Shown here: piece by piece, positions 8,721 through 17,413 of the stretch | Layout of the letters: every line of letters begins with the position of its first letter | How positions within the stretch are numbered: the stretch's first letter is position 1 | Assembly (NCBI RefSeq): GCF_003428645.1 | Contig: NZ_QVQH01000020.1 | Location: 19,237 to 83,236, forward strand | From: Geodermatophilus marinus | Lineage (GTDB): Bacteria > Actinomycetota > Actinomycetes > Mycobacteriales > Geodermatophilaceae | Direction of reading: 5' to 3' | DNA length: 64,000 nt | Notes under the pieces: generated by a model | Seen by the model: the letters and a program-made list of their open reading frames with translations, nothing else | What the model was told of the DNA's origin: nothing | Databases searched by the model: none | Program-made: the position numbers and the translations under genes

Positions 8721-10307
8721 GTGTTCGAGACCCTCTCCGACCGCCTGGACACGGTCTTCAGCGGCCTGCGCGGCAAGGGCCGGCTGACCGACGCCGACAT
8801 CGACGCCACCGCGCGCGAGATCCGCATCGCGCTGCTGGAGGCCGACGTCGCGCTGCCCGTCGTCCGGTCGTTCATCAGCGCCGTCAAGGAGCGGGCGCGC
8901 GGGGCCGACGTGTCGCAGGCGCTCAACCCCGCCCAGCAGGTCATCAAGATCGTCAACGAGGAGCTCATCGAGATCCTCGGCGGCGAGACCCGGCGGCTGC
9001 GCTACGCCAAGCAGGCGCCGACGGTCATCATGCTGGCCGGTCTGCAGGGGTCCGGTAAGACGACGCTGGCCGGCAAGCTCGGCCGCTGGCTCAAGGCGCA
9101 GGGCCACACCCCGCTGCTCGTGGCCTGCGACCTGCAGCGGCCCAACGCGGTCAACCAGCTGTCCATCGTGGCCGGGCAGGCGGGGGTCGCCGTCTACGCC
9201 CCCGAGCCCGGCAACGGCATCGGCGACCCCGTCCGGGTCGCGGCCGACTCGCTCGAGCACGCCCGTCGCACGATGCACGACGTCGTCGTCGTCGACACCG
9301 CCGGCCGGCTGGGCATCGACGCCGAGCTCATGGCCCAGGCCGCCGGCATCCGCGACGCCGTCCGGCCGGACGAGACGCTGTTCGTCGTCGACGCGATGAT
9401 CGGCCAGGACGCGGTCACCACCGCGGAGGCCTTCCGGGACGGCGTGGGCTTCAGCGGCGTCGTCCTCACCAAGCTCGACGGCGACGCCCGCGGTGGTGCC
9501 GCGCTGTCGGTCCGCTACGTCACCGGCCAGCCGATCATGTTCGCCTCCACCGGCGAGAAGCTGGCCGACTTCGACGTCTTCCACCCCGAGCGGATGGCCT
9601 CGCGCATCCTCGGGATGGGCGACGTGCTCACCCTCATCGAGCAGGCCGAGCAGGCCTTCGACGCCGACCAGGCCGAGCGCATGGCCGGCAAGCTCGCCTC
9701 CCGCGAGGGCTTCACCCTCGAGGACTTCCTCGAGCAGATGATGGCGATCCGCAAGATGGGGCCGATCGCCAACCTGCTCGGGATGCTGCCCGGCGCCGGG
9801 CAGATGAAGGAGCAGCTCAAGCAGGTCGACGACCGCGACCTGGACCGGACGGCGGCCATCATCCGGTCGATGACCCCCGAGGAGCGGGTCAACTCCAAGA
9901 TCATCAACGCCTCGCGGCGGGTGCGCATCGCCAACGGCTCCGGCGTGACGGTCACCGAGGTCAACCAGCTGCTGGAACGGTTCGCGCAGGCCCAGAAGAT
10001 GATGGGCCAGATGGCCGGCAGCATGGGCCTGCCCGGGATGGGCCCGATGTCGAAGAAGGCCCGGGGCCGGCAGATGCAGGCCCAGTCGAAGAAGGGCAGG
10101 AAGGGCAAGGGCAAGGGCGCCGCCGCGAAGAAGGGCGGCGGGCCCGCCCGCCGGCCCGCCGGCGTGCCCGGCCTGCCCCCCGGCGCCGGCCTGCCCGGCG
10201 GCGGGTTCCCCGGCGGGCAGATGCCGTCGCTGCCGCCCGGCCAGGGCCTGCCCGACCTCAGCAAGCTGGACTTCAGCAAGTTCGGGGACGAGCGGCCCGG
10301 CCGGTGA
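8721..10307 (+). CDS. ffh: Signal recognition particle GTPase Ffh
   Basis: Protein component of SRP; it binds signal sequences on nascent membrane proteins and delivers ribosomes to FtsY. 528 aa. The N domain begins MFETLSDRLDTVFSGLRGKG. The G domain has the P-loop GLQGSGKTTLAGKLG (about residues 107-121), DTAGRLGID, TKLDGDARGG and STGEKLADFDVF. The Met-rich M domain contains EQMMAIRKMGPIANLLGMLP. A Lys- and Gly/Pro-rich tail of about 90 residues is longer than in many relatives. GTG start. The downstream amidohydrolase overlaps it by four bases, the gene order known from M. tuberculosis (Rv2916c-Rv2915c). Confidence 0.97.
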   Translation: MFETLSDRLDTVFSGLRGKGRLTDADIDATAREIRIALLEADVALPVVRSFISAVKERARGADVSQALNPAQQVIKIVNEELIEILGGETRRLRYAKQAPTVIMLAGLQGSGKTTLAGKLGRWLKAQGHTPLLVACDLQRPNAVNQLSIVAGQAGVAVYAPEPGNGIGDPVRVAADSLEHARRTMHDVVVVDTAGRLGIDAELMAQAAGIRDAVRPDETLFVVDAMIGQDAVTTAEAFRDGVGFSGVVLTKLDGDARGGAALSVRYVTGQPIMFASTGEKLADFDVFHPERMASRILGMGDVLTLIEQAEQAFDADQAERMAGKLASREGFTLEDFLEQMMAIRKMGPIANLLGMLPGAGQMKEQLKQVDDRDLDRTAAIIRSMTPEERVNSKIINASRRVRIANGSGVTVTEVNQLLERFAQAQKMMGQMAGSMGLPGMGPMSKKARGRQMQAQSKKGRKGKGKGAAAKKGGGPARRPAGVPGLPPGAGLPGGGFPGGQMPSLPPGQGLPDLSKLDFSKFGDERPGR

Positions 10308-11389
10308 GCACCCCGCCGCTGCACCTCTCCGGCGTCGTCCTCCCGGACGGGGAGCACCGCGACCTCTGGGTGCGCGACGGCCGCTTCACCACCGAGCCGG
10401 TCCCCGGTGCGGAGACGGTCAGCCGCGGCGGGTGGCTGGTCCCGGGCCTGGTCGACGCGCACTGCCACGTCGGGATCGGCCGCGGCGGGACCCCGGTCGA
10501 GGACCTCGCCGGCCTGCGCGAGCAGGCGCTCGCGGAGCGCGCCGCGGGAGTGCTGGCGCTGCGCGACTGCGGTGCGCCGGTGGACACCCGGGCGCTGGAC
10601 GACGAGCCGGACCTGCCGCAGGTCATCCGGGCGGGCCGGCACCTGGCCGCCCCGAAGCGCTACATCCCCGGCCTGGCCGTCGAGCTCGGGCCCGCGGACC
10701 TCGCCGACGAGGTCCGCGTCCAGGCCCGCCGCGGGGACGGCTGGGTGAAGCTGGTCGGCGACTGGATCGACCGCGGCGTGGGGGACCTCGCCCCGGAGTG
10801 GCCCGAGGAGGCCGTCGCCGCGGCGATCGCCGCGGCCCACGAGGAAGGCGCCCGCGTCACCGCGCACACGTTCGGCACCGACGCGCTGCCGGCCCTCATC
10901 CGGTCGGGCATCGACTGCATCGAGCACGGCACCGGGCTGACCGAGGAGCTGGTCGCCGAGATGGCCGCGCGCGGCACCGCCGTCGTCCCGACGCTGGTCA
11001 ACGTCGAGCACTTCCCGTCCTTCGCCGCCGCGGGGGAGAAGCGCTTCCCGGCCTACGCCAGCACGATGCGCCGGCTGCACGCCGGGTCGGGGGCCGTCGT
11101 CCGCGCCGCGTACGAGGCCGGCGTCCCGGTCTTCGCCGGCACCGACGCGGGGGGCGGGATCGAGCACGGCCGGATCGCCGACGAGGTGCGCGCGCTGCAC
11201 GAGGCCGGCCTGCCCGCCGAGGCGGCGCTGGCCGCGGCGTCCTGGGGTGCGCGGGCCTGGCTGGGCCTGCCCTGCATCGAGGAGGGTGCGCGGGCCGACG
11301 TCGTGGTCTACGACGCCGACCCGCGGGCCGACCTCGCGACCCTGGCCCGCCCCGCCCGGATCGTCCTGCGCGGCCGCGTGGTGGCCTGA
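10304..11389 (+). CDS. Metal-dependent amidohydrolase
   Basis: 361 aa TIM-barrel hydrolase of the imidazolonepropionase/dihydroorotase superfamily. Metal ligands fit the pattern LVDAHCHVG (HxH), a Lys in DGWVKLVGDW, AHTFGTD, CIEHGTG and FAGTDAGGGIEHG (catalytic Asp). The C-terminal ADVVVYDADP segment returns to the N-terminal beta sandwich. The substrate is unknown; cyclic amides or dipeptides are typical. The GTG start overlaps the ffh stop, so it is co-transcribed with ffh, as its homologue is in mycobacteria, where the reason is also unclear. Confidence 0.85.
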   Translation: MSTPPLHLSGVVLPDGEHRDLWVRDGRFTTEPVPGAETVSRGGWLVPGLVDAHCHVGIGRGGTPVEDLAGLREQALAERAAGVLALRDCGAPVDTRALDDEPDLPQVIRAGRHLAAPKRYIPGLAVELGPADLADEVRVQARRGDGWVKLVGDWIDRGVGDLAPEWPEEAVAAAIAAAHEEGARVTAHTFGTDALPALIRSGIDCIEHGTGLTEELVAEMAARGTAVVPTLVNVEHFPSFAAAGEKRFPAYASTMRRLHAGSGAVVRAAYEAGVPVFAGTDAGGGIEHGRIADEVRALHEAGLPAEAALAAASWGARAWLGLPCIEEGARADVVVYDADPRADLATLARPARIVLRGRVVA

Positions 11390-11392
11390 CCG

Positions 11393-12637
11393 TCAGGCCG
11401 CCGGCGGGCCCAGCTCCAGGGTGACCGCCGTCCCCGCCGGTGACGAGGCCAGCCGCAGCTCCCCGCCGGCGCCCTCGGCGGTGCGGCGGGCGATGTCCAG
11501 GCCCAGGCCGGTCGAGCCCCCGCCGCTGTGGCCCCGGACCGGCGCCGCCGCCGGCAGCCCCGGACCGTCGTCGGCCACCTCGACCTCCGCCCCGCCACCG
11601 GCCCGGGCCCGGACGGCGACCCGGAGCCCGGCGCCCTCGGGGGTGTGGGCGAAGACGTTGCCGAGCAGGGCGTCCACGGCCGCGCCGAGGTCGGCGGGGG
11701 AGACCCGCACGGGCAGCTCCCCGTCGGGCAGGTCCACGGCCACCGGGCGGCCCTCCTCCTCGGCGAGCACCGTCCAGAACCGCACCCGCTCGCCGACCAC
11801 CGCCACGGCGTCGCACCCGGCCCCCACCCCCTCGCGGACCGTGCGCCGGGCCTCCGAGATCACCTCGTCGATGCCGCGGCGCAGCGCGTCGACGTCGCCG
11901 GACAGCCGCTCGCGGTCGGCCGGCGGGAGCGCCTCGACGTCCAGCCGCAGCGCGGTCAGCGGCGTCCGCAGGCGGTGGGCGAGGTCGGCGGCGGTCTCCC
12001 GCTCGGCCGCCAGGAGCTCGCCGATGCGACCGGCCAGCCGGTTGAGCGCCGTCCCGACCTCGCGCACCTCCGGCGGGCCGTCCGGTGCCACCCGTGCGTC
12101 GAGGTCGCCGCTGCCCAGGAGGTGCGCGGTCGCGGCCAGGTCGGTGACCGGCCGGGTGAGCGACCGGGCCAGCCGGTCGGCGACCACCAGCGCGAGGACG
12201 AACAGGACGACACCCAGACCGGCCAGGACCAGCCAGGTGCGGGCGACGCCGGCACGCAGCCGCTCCGCGGGCACGAAGACCTCGACGACGGCGGTGCCCT
12301 CGCCCCGCTCGACCGGCTGGAGCAGCTGGACGCCCGTCCCGGTCGCCGTCAGCCGCGGGCTGGCCGGGTCCACGTCGTCGGCGAGGGCGCCCTCGGTGCC
12401 CAGCCACGCCCCGTCGGGCCAGCGCACGCCCACACCGGTGAGCCCGACGACCGCGGCGGCGACCTCCTCGCGGTCGTCGAGGCCGACGGTCGGGACGAGG
12501 GCCTGCACCCGGGCCTGGGCGGCGTCGAGGGCGCTGGCCTCGGCGACCCGGGTGACGAGCAGGGCCGCCGGCACGAGGAAGGCCAGGAGGACCACCGAGG
12601 TGGTGGCCGCCACCAGCAGCGTGATGCGCCGCCTCAC
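11393..12637 (-). CDS. Two-component sensor histidine kinase
   Basis: Membrane sensor kinase, 414 aa. One TM helix near the N-terminus (ITLLVAATTSVVLLAFLVPA), an extracytoplasmic sensor of about 120 residues, a second TM (TWLVLAGLGVVLFVLALVV), then HAMP (residues 165-215). The H-box LAHRLRTPLTAL puts the phosphoryl His at 221, with Arg where Glu is usual. N-box LLGNVFAHTPEG, G1 VADDGPGLP and G2 STGLGLDIARR complete the ATPase. The GTG start overlaps the regulator stop (GTGA). Its stop lies 3 bp from the amidohydrolase stop on the other strand. Confidence 0.93.
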   Translation of the reverse strand: MRRRITLLVAATTSVVLLAFLVPAALLVTRVAEASALDAAQARVQALVPTVGLDDREEVAAAVVGLTGVGVRWPDGAWLGTEGALADDVDPASPRLTATGTGVQLLQPVERGEGTAVVEVFVPAERLRAGVARTWLVLAGLGVVLFVLALVVADRLARSLTRPVTDLAATAHLLGSGDLDARVAPDGPPEVREVGTALNRLAGRIGELLAAERETAADLAHRLRTPLTALRLDVEALPPADRERLSGDVDALRRGIDEVISEARRTVREGVGAGCDAVAVVGERVRFWTVLAEEEGRPVAVDLPDGELPVRVSPADLGAAVDALLGNVFAHTPEGAGLRVAVRARAGGGAEVEVADDGPGLPAAAPVRGHSGGGSTGLGLDIARRTAEGAGGELRLASSPAGTAVTLELGPPAA

Positions 12638-13320
12638 GGCTCGGGCCCGGCCAGCCGCACGCCGACCCCGCGCACCGTGTGCAGCAGCCGCGGCTGCGAC
12701 GCCGACTCGCCCAGCTTGCGGCGCAGCCACGACAGGTGGACGTCGACGGTCCGGTCCGACCCGCCGTAGGGCAGCTGCCACACCTCGCCCAGGAGCTCCC
12801 GCTTGGTCACCACGGTGCCGGCGCGGGCGGCGAGGTAGGCGAGCAGGTCGAACTCCTTCGGGGACAGCTCGACCGCGCGCCCGGCCCGGGTGACCCGGCG
12901 GCTGCGCGGGTCGACGGTCAGGTCCCCGACGGTCACCGCGGCCGGCCCGCCCTCCGCCCCGGCGGACCGCCGCAGCACCGCTCGGATGCGGGCCTCCAGC
13001 TGGCCGGCCGAGAAGGGCTTGACCACGTAGTCGTCGGCCCCCGCGTCCAGGGCCTGCACCATCCCGGCGTCGTCGTCCCGGGCGGTGGCCACGATGACGG
13101 GGACGGCGGACACCGCGCGGAGCATGCGCAGCAGCTCCCCGCCGTCGAGGTCGGGCAGGCCGAGGTCCAGGACGACGAGGTCGGGGCGCTCCTCGACCGC
13201 CTGGCGCAGACCGGTGAGCGCGGTGCCGGCCGAGGCGACGGCGTGGCCGCGCTCGCGCAGCGCCCGGATCAGGGCGGTGCGGATGCGCTCGTCGTCCTCC
13301 ACGACCAGGAGCCGGGCCAC
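12634..13320 (-). CDS. OmpR/PhoB-family response regulator
   Basis: 228 aa. The receiver domain has the acidic pair Asp9/Asp10, phosphoacceptor Asp52 in VVLDLGLPDLDG, a T/S switch at IVATARDDD and Lys in YVVKPFSAGQ. The C-terminal winged helix contains LSPKEFDLLAYLAARAG and the recognition region GGSDRTVDVHLSWLRRKL, followed by RLLHTVRGVGVRL. GTG start at 13320. It is transcribed with the kinase and divergent from a secreted-protein gene; the 11-bp-spaced repeats in between are its probable binding site. Confidence 0.95.
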   Translation of the reverse strand: MARLLVVEDDERIRTALIRALRERGHAVASAGTALTGLRQAVEERPDLVVLDLGLPDLDGGELLRMLRAVSAVPVIVATARDDDAGMVQALDAGADDYVVKPFSAGQLEARIRAVLRRSAGAEGGPAAVTVGDLTVDPRSRRVTRAGRAVELSPKEFDLLAYLAARAGTVVTKRELLGEVWQLPYGGSDRTVDVHLSWLRRKLGESASQPRLLHTVRGVGVRLAGPEP

Positions 13321-13401
13321 GGGCGGACGCTAGCGCCGGGCGGGCCGCCCGCGACGCCCCCACCGCGACCCCCTACCCAGGGGGATGAGATCCGCGCCGA
13401 G

Positions 13402-13430
13402 CCTTGGGACCGTCTTGACGTGCCCTTGAC
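13402..13430 (+). promoter_or_regulatory. Triple 11-bp direct repeat, probable response-regulator operator
   Basis: CTTGGG (13403-13408), CTTGAC (13414-13419) and CTTGAC (13425-13430) recur at exactly 11-bp steps, the spacing bound by tandem PhoB/OmpR-type winged helices. The array lies in the divergent gap, 24 bp before the secreted-protein start and about 80 bp from the regulator start, so it could serve both. Confidence 0.6.
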
Positions 13431-13454
13431 CGACCCGGCGACAGAGTCCACGCC

Positions 13455-14135
13455 ATGAAGCGAACCGTTGGTTTCGGAGCCCTCTGGACCGCGTCGGCGG
13501 CGGTCGCCGTCGGCCTCGGCCTGCTCGCCGTCGACCTCGTCGACACCGGTGCGTCGGCGGACACCGTGCCGGTCGCGGCCACGGATACCCCGTCGCCGTC
13601 CCGCGCGCCGGGCCCGTCGGCCGGGACCTCGACGTCCACCCCGCCGCCCGCCCCCGCACCGGTCCCGTCGTCCTCGGGCGAGCAGGTGACGGTCGCCGGC
13701 ACGGTCTTCGCCTCCTGCGACGCCGCCGGTGTCCTCTCCCTCGCCAGCGCTCCCGCCCCCGGCTGGTGGCTCGACGACTCGCAGGACCCCGGCGAGGTCG
13801 AGTTCGAGAACGGCACCCAGGACCTCGAGGTGAAGGTCTCCTGCGTCGCCGGTGCACCCCGCTTCCTCGTCGAGGGCCCGCGCGCCGACTCCAGCGGCCG
13901 CGGCCGCGGCGGGGACGACACCGCGGTCGGCAGCACGGTGGCGCCGGCGCCGTCGAGCGGCACGCCGTCGGCCGGCACGCCGTCCGTCGTCGACGACTCC
14001 GACGGGCGGGTCGGTGGCGGGCACGGCTCCGACGACCCGCCCGGTGACGACTCGGCCGGCCGGGTCGACGACTCCGGTGACGACGACGGGGACGACGACC
14101 GCGGACGCGGGCGGGGCCGCGGCAGCGACGACTGA
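13455..14135 (+). CDS. Secreted protein with acidic RG-rich tail
   Basis: 226 aa, no family recognised. It has an N-terminal signal or anchor (MKRTVGFGALWTASAAVAVGLG), a Thr/Pro/Ser-rich linker (residues 35-75), a compact middle with two cysteines (ASCDAAGVLSLA and KVSCVAG, about 35 residues apart, a likely disulphide), WWLDDSQDPGEVEFENG, and a tail of Asp, Gly and Arg (DDSGDDDGDDDRGRGRG). The middle is reminiscent of small extracytoplasmic domains partnered with actinobacterial two-component systems. The acidic tail could bind Ca2+ or other cations. It is probably controlled by the adjacent kinase/regulator pair. Confidence 0.7.
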   Translation: MKRTVGFGALWTASAAVAVGLGLLAVDLVDTGASADTVPVAATDTPSPSRAPGPSAGTSTSTPPPAPAPVPSSSGEQVTVAGTVFASCDAAGVLSLASAPAPGWWLDDSQDPGEVEFENGTQDLEVKVSCVAGAPRFLVEGPRADSSGRGRGGDDTAVGSTVAPAPSSGTPSAGTPSVVDDSDGRVGGGHGSDDPPGDDSAGRVDDSGDDDGDDDRGRGRGRGSDD

Positions 14136-14220
14136 CCGGCCCACCTCCCGGACCCGCCGCCGGGCTCGGTGACCCCCCGCACCGAGCCCGGCGGCGCCTC
14201 TCCGCGCCCGGCCGGGGGCG

Positions 14221-14443
14221 GGCTCCGCGGCGATGCGGGAGGGCACCTGGCCGCGGTGTGGGCGGGGGGAGCGGGGCCCGGAGGGTCCCCGAGCGGCGCT
14301 GGGTGGTGGGCGCTCCGCGGCGCTGCGGGAGGGCACCTGGCCGCGGTGTGGGCGGGGGGAGCGGGGCCCGGAGGGTCCCCGAGCGGCGCTGGGTGGTGGG
14401 CGCTCCGCGGCGCTGCGGGAGGGCACCTGGCCGCGGTGTCGGC
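14221..14443 (+). repeat. 2.5 copies of a 90-bp tandem repeat
   Basis: Units begin at 14221, 14311 and 14401, the third ending at about 14443. Copies 1 and 2 differ near the start (CGATGCGG versus CGCTGCGG). Each contains GGGGCCC-GGAG-GGTCCCC and other GC palindromes but lacks the DSL decaloop. The array fills most of the 14136-14464 gap and runs up to the proS promoter. Reading frames through it are repeat artefacts. Confidence 0.85.
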
Positions 14444-14452
14444 CGGTAGGCC

Positions 14453-14458
14453 GACAAT
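14453..14458 (+). promoter_or_regulatory. -10 element for leaderless proS
   Basis: GACAAT ends six bases before the GTG at 14465. Transcription would start at about the first base of the start codon, and no Shine-Dalgarno is present, so proS looks leaderless. The promoter lies just beyond the edge of the 90-bp repeat array. Confidence 0.45.
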
Positions 14459-14464
14459 GTCGTC

Positions 14465-16213
14465 GTGCTGCTGCGGATGTCCACCCTGTTCCTGCGCACC
14501 CTGCGCGACGACCCGGCCGACGCCGAGGTCCCGAGCCACCGGCTGCTGGTGCGGGCCGGCTACATCCGGCGGGCCGCGCCGGGCGGGTTCACCTGGCTCC
14601 CGCTGGGCTACCGGGTCTTCCGCAACGTGGAGCGCGTCGTCCGCGAGGAGATGGACGCGATGGGCGCCCAGGAGGTGCACTTCCCCGCGCTGCTGCCGCG
14701 CGAGCCCTACGAGGCCACCGGCCGCTGGACCGAGTACGGCGACAACCTCTTCCGGCTCCAGGACCGCCGCGGGGTCGACCACCTGCTCGGCCCCACCCAC
14801 GAGGAGATGTTCACGCTCCTGGTGAAGGACCTGTACTCGTCGTACAAGGACCTCCCGCTGTCGCTCTACCAGATCCAGACCAAGTACCGGGACGAGGCGC
14901 GGCCGCGGGCCGGCCTGCTCCGCGGCCGCGAGTTCACGATGAAGGACAGCTACTCCTTCGACGTGGACGACGCCGGGCTGGACAAGTCCTACGCCGCCCA
15001 CCGCGACGCCTACATCCGCATCTTCGACCGCCTCGGCCTGGAGTACGTGATCGTCTCGGCCATGTCCGGCGCGATGGGCGGCTCGAAGAGCGAGGAGTTC
15101 CTGCACCCGACCGAGATCGGGGAGGACACCTTCGTCCGCTCGCCCGGCGGCTACGCGGCCAACGTGGAGGCGGTGTCCACCGTCGTCCCGGAGGCGGTCC
15201 CGCTCGACGGGCTGCCCGCGGCGCACGTGGAGGACACCCCGGACACCCCCACCATCGGGACGCTGGTGGCCGTCGCGCGGCAGCTGTTCCCCGACGCCGG
15301 GTACACGGCGGCGGACACGCTGAAGAACGTCGTCGTCACGCTCGTGCACCCCGACGGCGCCCGGGAGCCGGTCGTCATCGGCATCCCCGGGGACCGCGAG
15401 GTCGACGCCAAGCGGCTCGAGGCCCAGGTCGCGCCGGCCGAGGTGGCGCCGTTCGAGGACTTCGCGGAGCACCCGGTGCTGGTCAAGGGCTACATCGGCC
15501 CGCAGGTGCTCGGCGAGGGCAGCGCGTCGGGGATCCGGTACCTGGTCGACCCGCGCGTGGTGCCGGGCACCCGGTGGGTGACCGGGGCGAACGAGCCCGG
15601 CAAGCACGTGTTCGACCTGGTGGCCGGGCGCGACTTCACCTGGGACGGCGTCGTCGAGGCCGCCGAGGTGCTCCCCGGCGACCCCGCCCCCGACGGGTCC
15701 GGCGCCCTCGAGCTGGCCCGCGGCGTGGAGATCGGCCACATCTTCCAGCTGGGCCGCAAGTACGCCGAGGCGCTCGAGCTCAAGGTGCTCGACGAGAACG
15801 GCAAGCTCGTCACGGTCACCATGGGCTCCTACGGCATCGGCGTCTCCCGCGCCGTGGCGGCCATCGCCGAGTCGACGCACGACGAGCTGGGCCTGTGCTG
15901 GCCGCGGGAGATCGCGCCGGCCGACGTGCACGTCGTGGCCACCGGCAAGGACGCCGCGGTCTTCACCGCCGCCGAGCAGCTGGCCGGCGAGCTGGTCGCC
16001 GCCGGCGTGACGGTCCTCTACGACGACCGCCCCAAGGTCTCGCCCGGGGTCAAGTTCAAGGACGCCGAGCTGCTCGGGATGCCGACGATCGTGACGGTCG
16101 GGCGCGGTCTGGCCGAGGGCGTGGTGGAGCTGCGCGACCGGGTGACGGGGGAGCGCGAGGAGGTCCCGCTGGAGGACGCCGCCGCCCGGGTGCTCACCGC
16201 CGTGAAGGGCTGA
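14465..16213 (+). CDS. proS: Prolyl-tRNA synthetase
   Basis: Class II synthetase charging tRNA-Pro, 582 aa, bacterial type with an editing domain inserted between motifs 2 and 3. Motif 1 region: [20 protein letters not shown]. Motif 2 region: [27 protein letters not shown]. Motif 3: [14 protein letters not shown]. The insert (about residues 240-380) carries KNVVVTLV and [10 protein letters not shown] typical of the trans-editing-like domain. The C-terminal anticodon domain has [27 protein letters not shown] start ([13 protein letters not shown] matches family N-termini). In mycobacteria proS lies near rimP; here it sits elsewhere. Confidence 0.97.
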   Translation: MLLRMSTLFLRTLRDDPADAEVPSHRLLVRAGYIRRAAPGGFTWLPLGYRVFRNVERVVREEMDAMGAQEVHFPALLPREPYEATGRWTEYGDNLFRLQDRRGVDHLLGPTHEEMFTLLVKDLYSSYKDLPLSLYQIQTKYRDEARPRAGLLRGREFTMKDSYSFDVDDAGLDKSYAAHRDAYIRIFDRLGLEYVIVSAMSGAMGGSKSEEFLHPTEIGEDTFVRSPGGYAANVEAVSTVVPEAVPLDGLPAAHVEDTPDTPTIGTLVAVARQLFPDAGYTAADTLKNVVVTLVHPDGAREPVVIGIPGDREVDAKRLEAQVAPAEVAPFEDFAEHPVLVKGYIGPQVLGEGSASGIRYLVDPRVVPGTRWVTGANEPGKHVFDLVAGRDFTWDGVVEAAEVLPGDPAPDGSGALELARGVEIGHIFQLGRKYAEALELKVLDENGKLVTVTMGSYGIGVSRAVAAIAESTHDELGLCWPREIAPADVHVVATGKDAAVFTAAEQLAGELVAAGVTVLYDDRPKVSPGVKFKDAELLGMPTIVTVGRGLAEGVVELRDRVTGEREEVPLEDAAARVLTAVKG

Positions 16214-16284
16214 GCGGCGACCTCCTCCCGGTCGCGTCCAGAGGCTCGCGCCGAGCCTGCGAGGCGTGAGGGGGCCGGGGTCCT
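16214..16284 (-). terminator. Degenerate DSL element after the AraC gene
   Basis: Read on the minus strand from the AraC stop: A, GG, A, CCCCGG, then CGCC (stem), loop TCGCAGGCTC, GGCG. The right outer arm is poorly matched and replaced by a separate small hairpin (GCGACC...GGTCGC). The left arm, bulged A and decaloop are intact, so this looks like a decayed or half element. It also faces the proS 3' end. Confidence 0.45.
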
Positions 16285-17226
16285 TCACCAGCCGCCCGCG
16301 GTCAGCCCCCGGTAGCGGGACGGCGTCATCCCGTAGGCCGCCCGGAAGGCGCGGCCGAACACCGTCGGGTCGGGGAAGCCGCAGCGGCGGGCGACCGCGG
16401 ACACGGGCAGGTCGCGGGCACCCCTGCCGGCCAGCTCCTCCCGGGCCCGCTCCAGCCGGCGGTGCCGCACGTAACGGGACACGGTCTCCTGCTGCCCGGC
16501 GAACAGCCGGTGCAGCTGGCGGACGGAGACGAAGTGGGCCGCCGCGATCGCCGCCGGGTCGAGGTCGGGATCGGCCAGGTGCTCCTCGACGTAGGCCCGG
16601 ACGGCGGTGAGCAGGGCCGCCTCGCCGCGCGACGGGCCGGTGACCGGCCGGGCGGCCGGCCCGGCAGCGGTGGTGACCAGGTCGAGCAGCTCGGCGGCGA
16701 GCCGGTCGCCGGGGTCACCGCCGACGACGTCCTCGCTGCGCAGCAGGTCGGTCATCATCCGGCTCAGCACGCCGGTGAGGCCGGTCGAGCCGTCCATGCG
16801 GCGGGCGGTCAGCGCGGGCGCCGTCGCCGCGGGCCGGCTCCAGGTGAGGACCAGCAGCGACCACTCCGGCCCCGGGCCGCCGGAGAGCTCCCAGGTGAAC
16901 GGGCGGGCGGTCTCGTAGAGCACGTAGTCCCCGGGGCCCAGCCGGCACTCCCGGCCGTCCTGCCGCACCCGCGCGACCCCGCGCTCGACGAGCCCGACCT
17001 GCACGTAGCTGCGCTCGTCGGCCCGGGCCAGCCCCGGGGTGCGCACCGCGTGCTGGTCCACCGACCGCACCGAGGACAGCTGCAGCGAGCCGACGGCCCG
17101 GCTGCGCACCTCGCCGGCGAGCGGGCCGTCGGTGGCGGGGTGCACGTCGAGGTCGACGAAGTGCTCGCCCAGGAGGTCCTGCCACGGCCGGACCCCGGTG
17201 CAGCGGGTGCTCGGCGGTGTCGGCAT
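16285..17226 (-). CDS. AraC-family transcriptional regulator
   Basis: 313 aa. The N-terminal half is an AraC-like ligand-binding cupin (YVQVGLVERGVARVRQDG, GPGDYVLYETARPFTWEL). The C-terminal two-HTH domain includes AAHFVSVRQLHRLFAGQQETVSRYVRHRRLERAREEL and VARRCGFPDPTVFGRAFRAAYGMTPSRYR. This layout is that of regulators of aromatic or amine catabolism such as FeaR/NphR, though the ligand cannot be told. The ATG at 17226 has GAGG upstream; the longer open frame to 17547 lacks homology. It is divergent from the molybdopterin oxidoreductase, the most likely target. Confidence 0.88.
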   Translation of the reverse strand: MPTPPSTRCTGVRPWQDLLGEHFVDLDVHPATDGPLAGEVRSRAVGSLQLSSVRSVDQHAVRTPGLARADERSYVQVGLVERGVARVRQDGRECRLGPGDYVLYETARPFTWELSGGPGPEWSLLVLTWSRPAATAPALTARRMDGSTGLTGVLSRMMTDLLRSEDVVGGDPGDRLAAELLDLVTTAAGPAARPVTGPSRGEAALLTAVRAYVEEHLADPDLDPAAIAAAHFVSVRQLHRLFAGQQETVSRYVRHRRLERAREELAGRGARDLPVSAVARRCGFPDPTVFGRAFRAAYGMTPSRYRGLTAGGW

Positions 17227-17260
17227 GGGGCCTCGCTGGGGTGGGCCGCGCGTCGCGTTC

Positions 17261-17276
17261 CGGGACGTCGGTCCCG
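17261..17276. promoter_or_regulatory. Inverted repeat in the AraC/oxidoreductase divergent gap
   Basis: CGGGAC-GTCG-GTCCCG, six-base arms around four bases, lies 35 bp upstream of the AraC gene start. It could be an operator or a hairpin in the AraC leader. AraC proteins usually bind direct repeats, so the link is weak. Confidence 0.3.
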
Positions 17277-17413
17277 AGCGTGCCACGGGCGGGGCCGCCG
17301 CGGGAAGTCGCCGGTCGTCGAGGGCGCGGCGCGCACCGTCGACCCGCCTCCCGGCGCGGGGTCCACGCTCGCGGAACCGCGCCGAGCCGCCGGCGCCGGG
17401 GAGGAGGGCGACC

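Noticed and set aside
14233..14449. Repeat-encoded peptides before proS
   Set aside because: 30-residue periodicity simply mirrors the 90-bp DNA repeat; no SD or homology.
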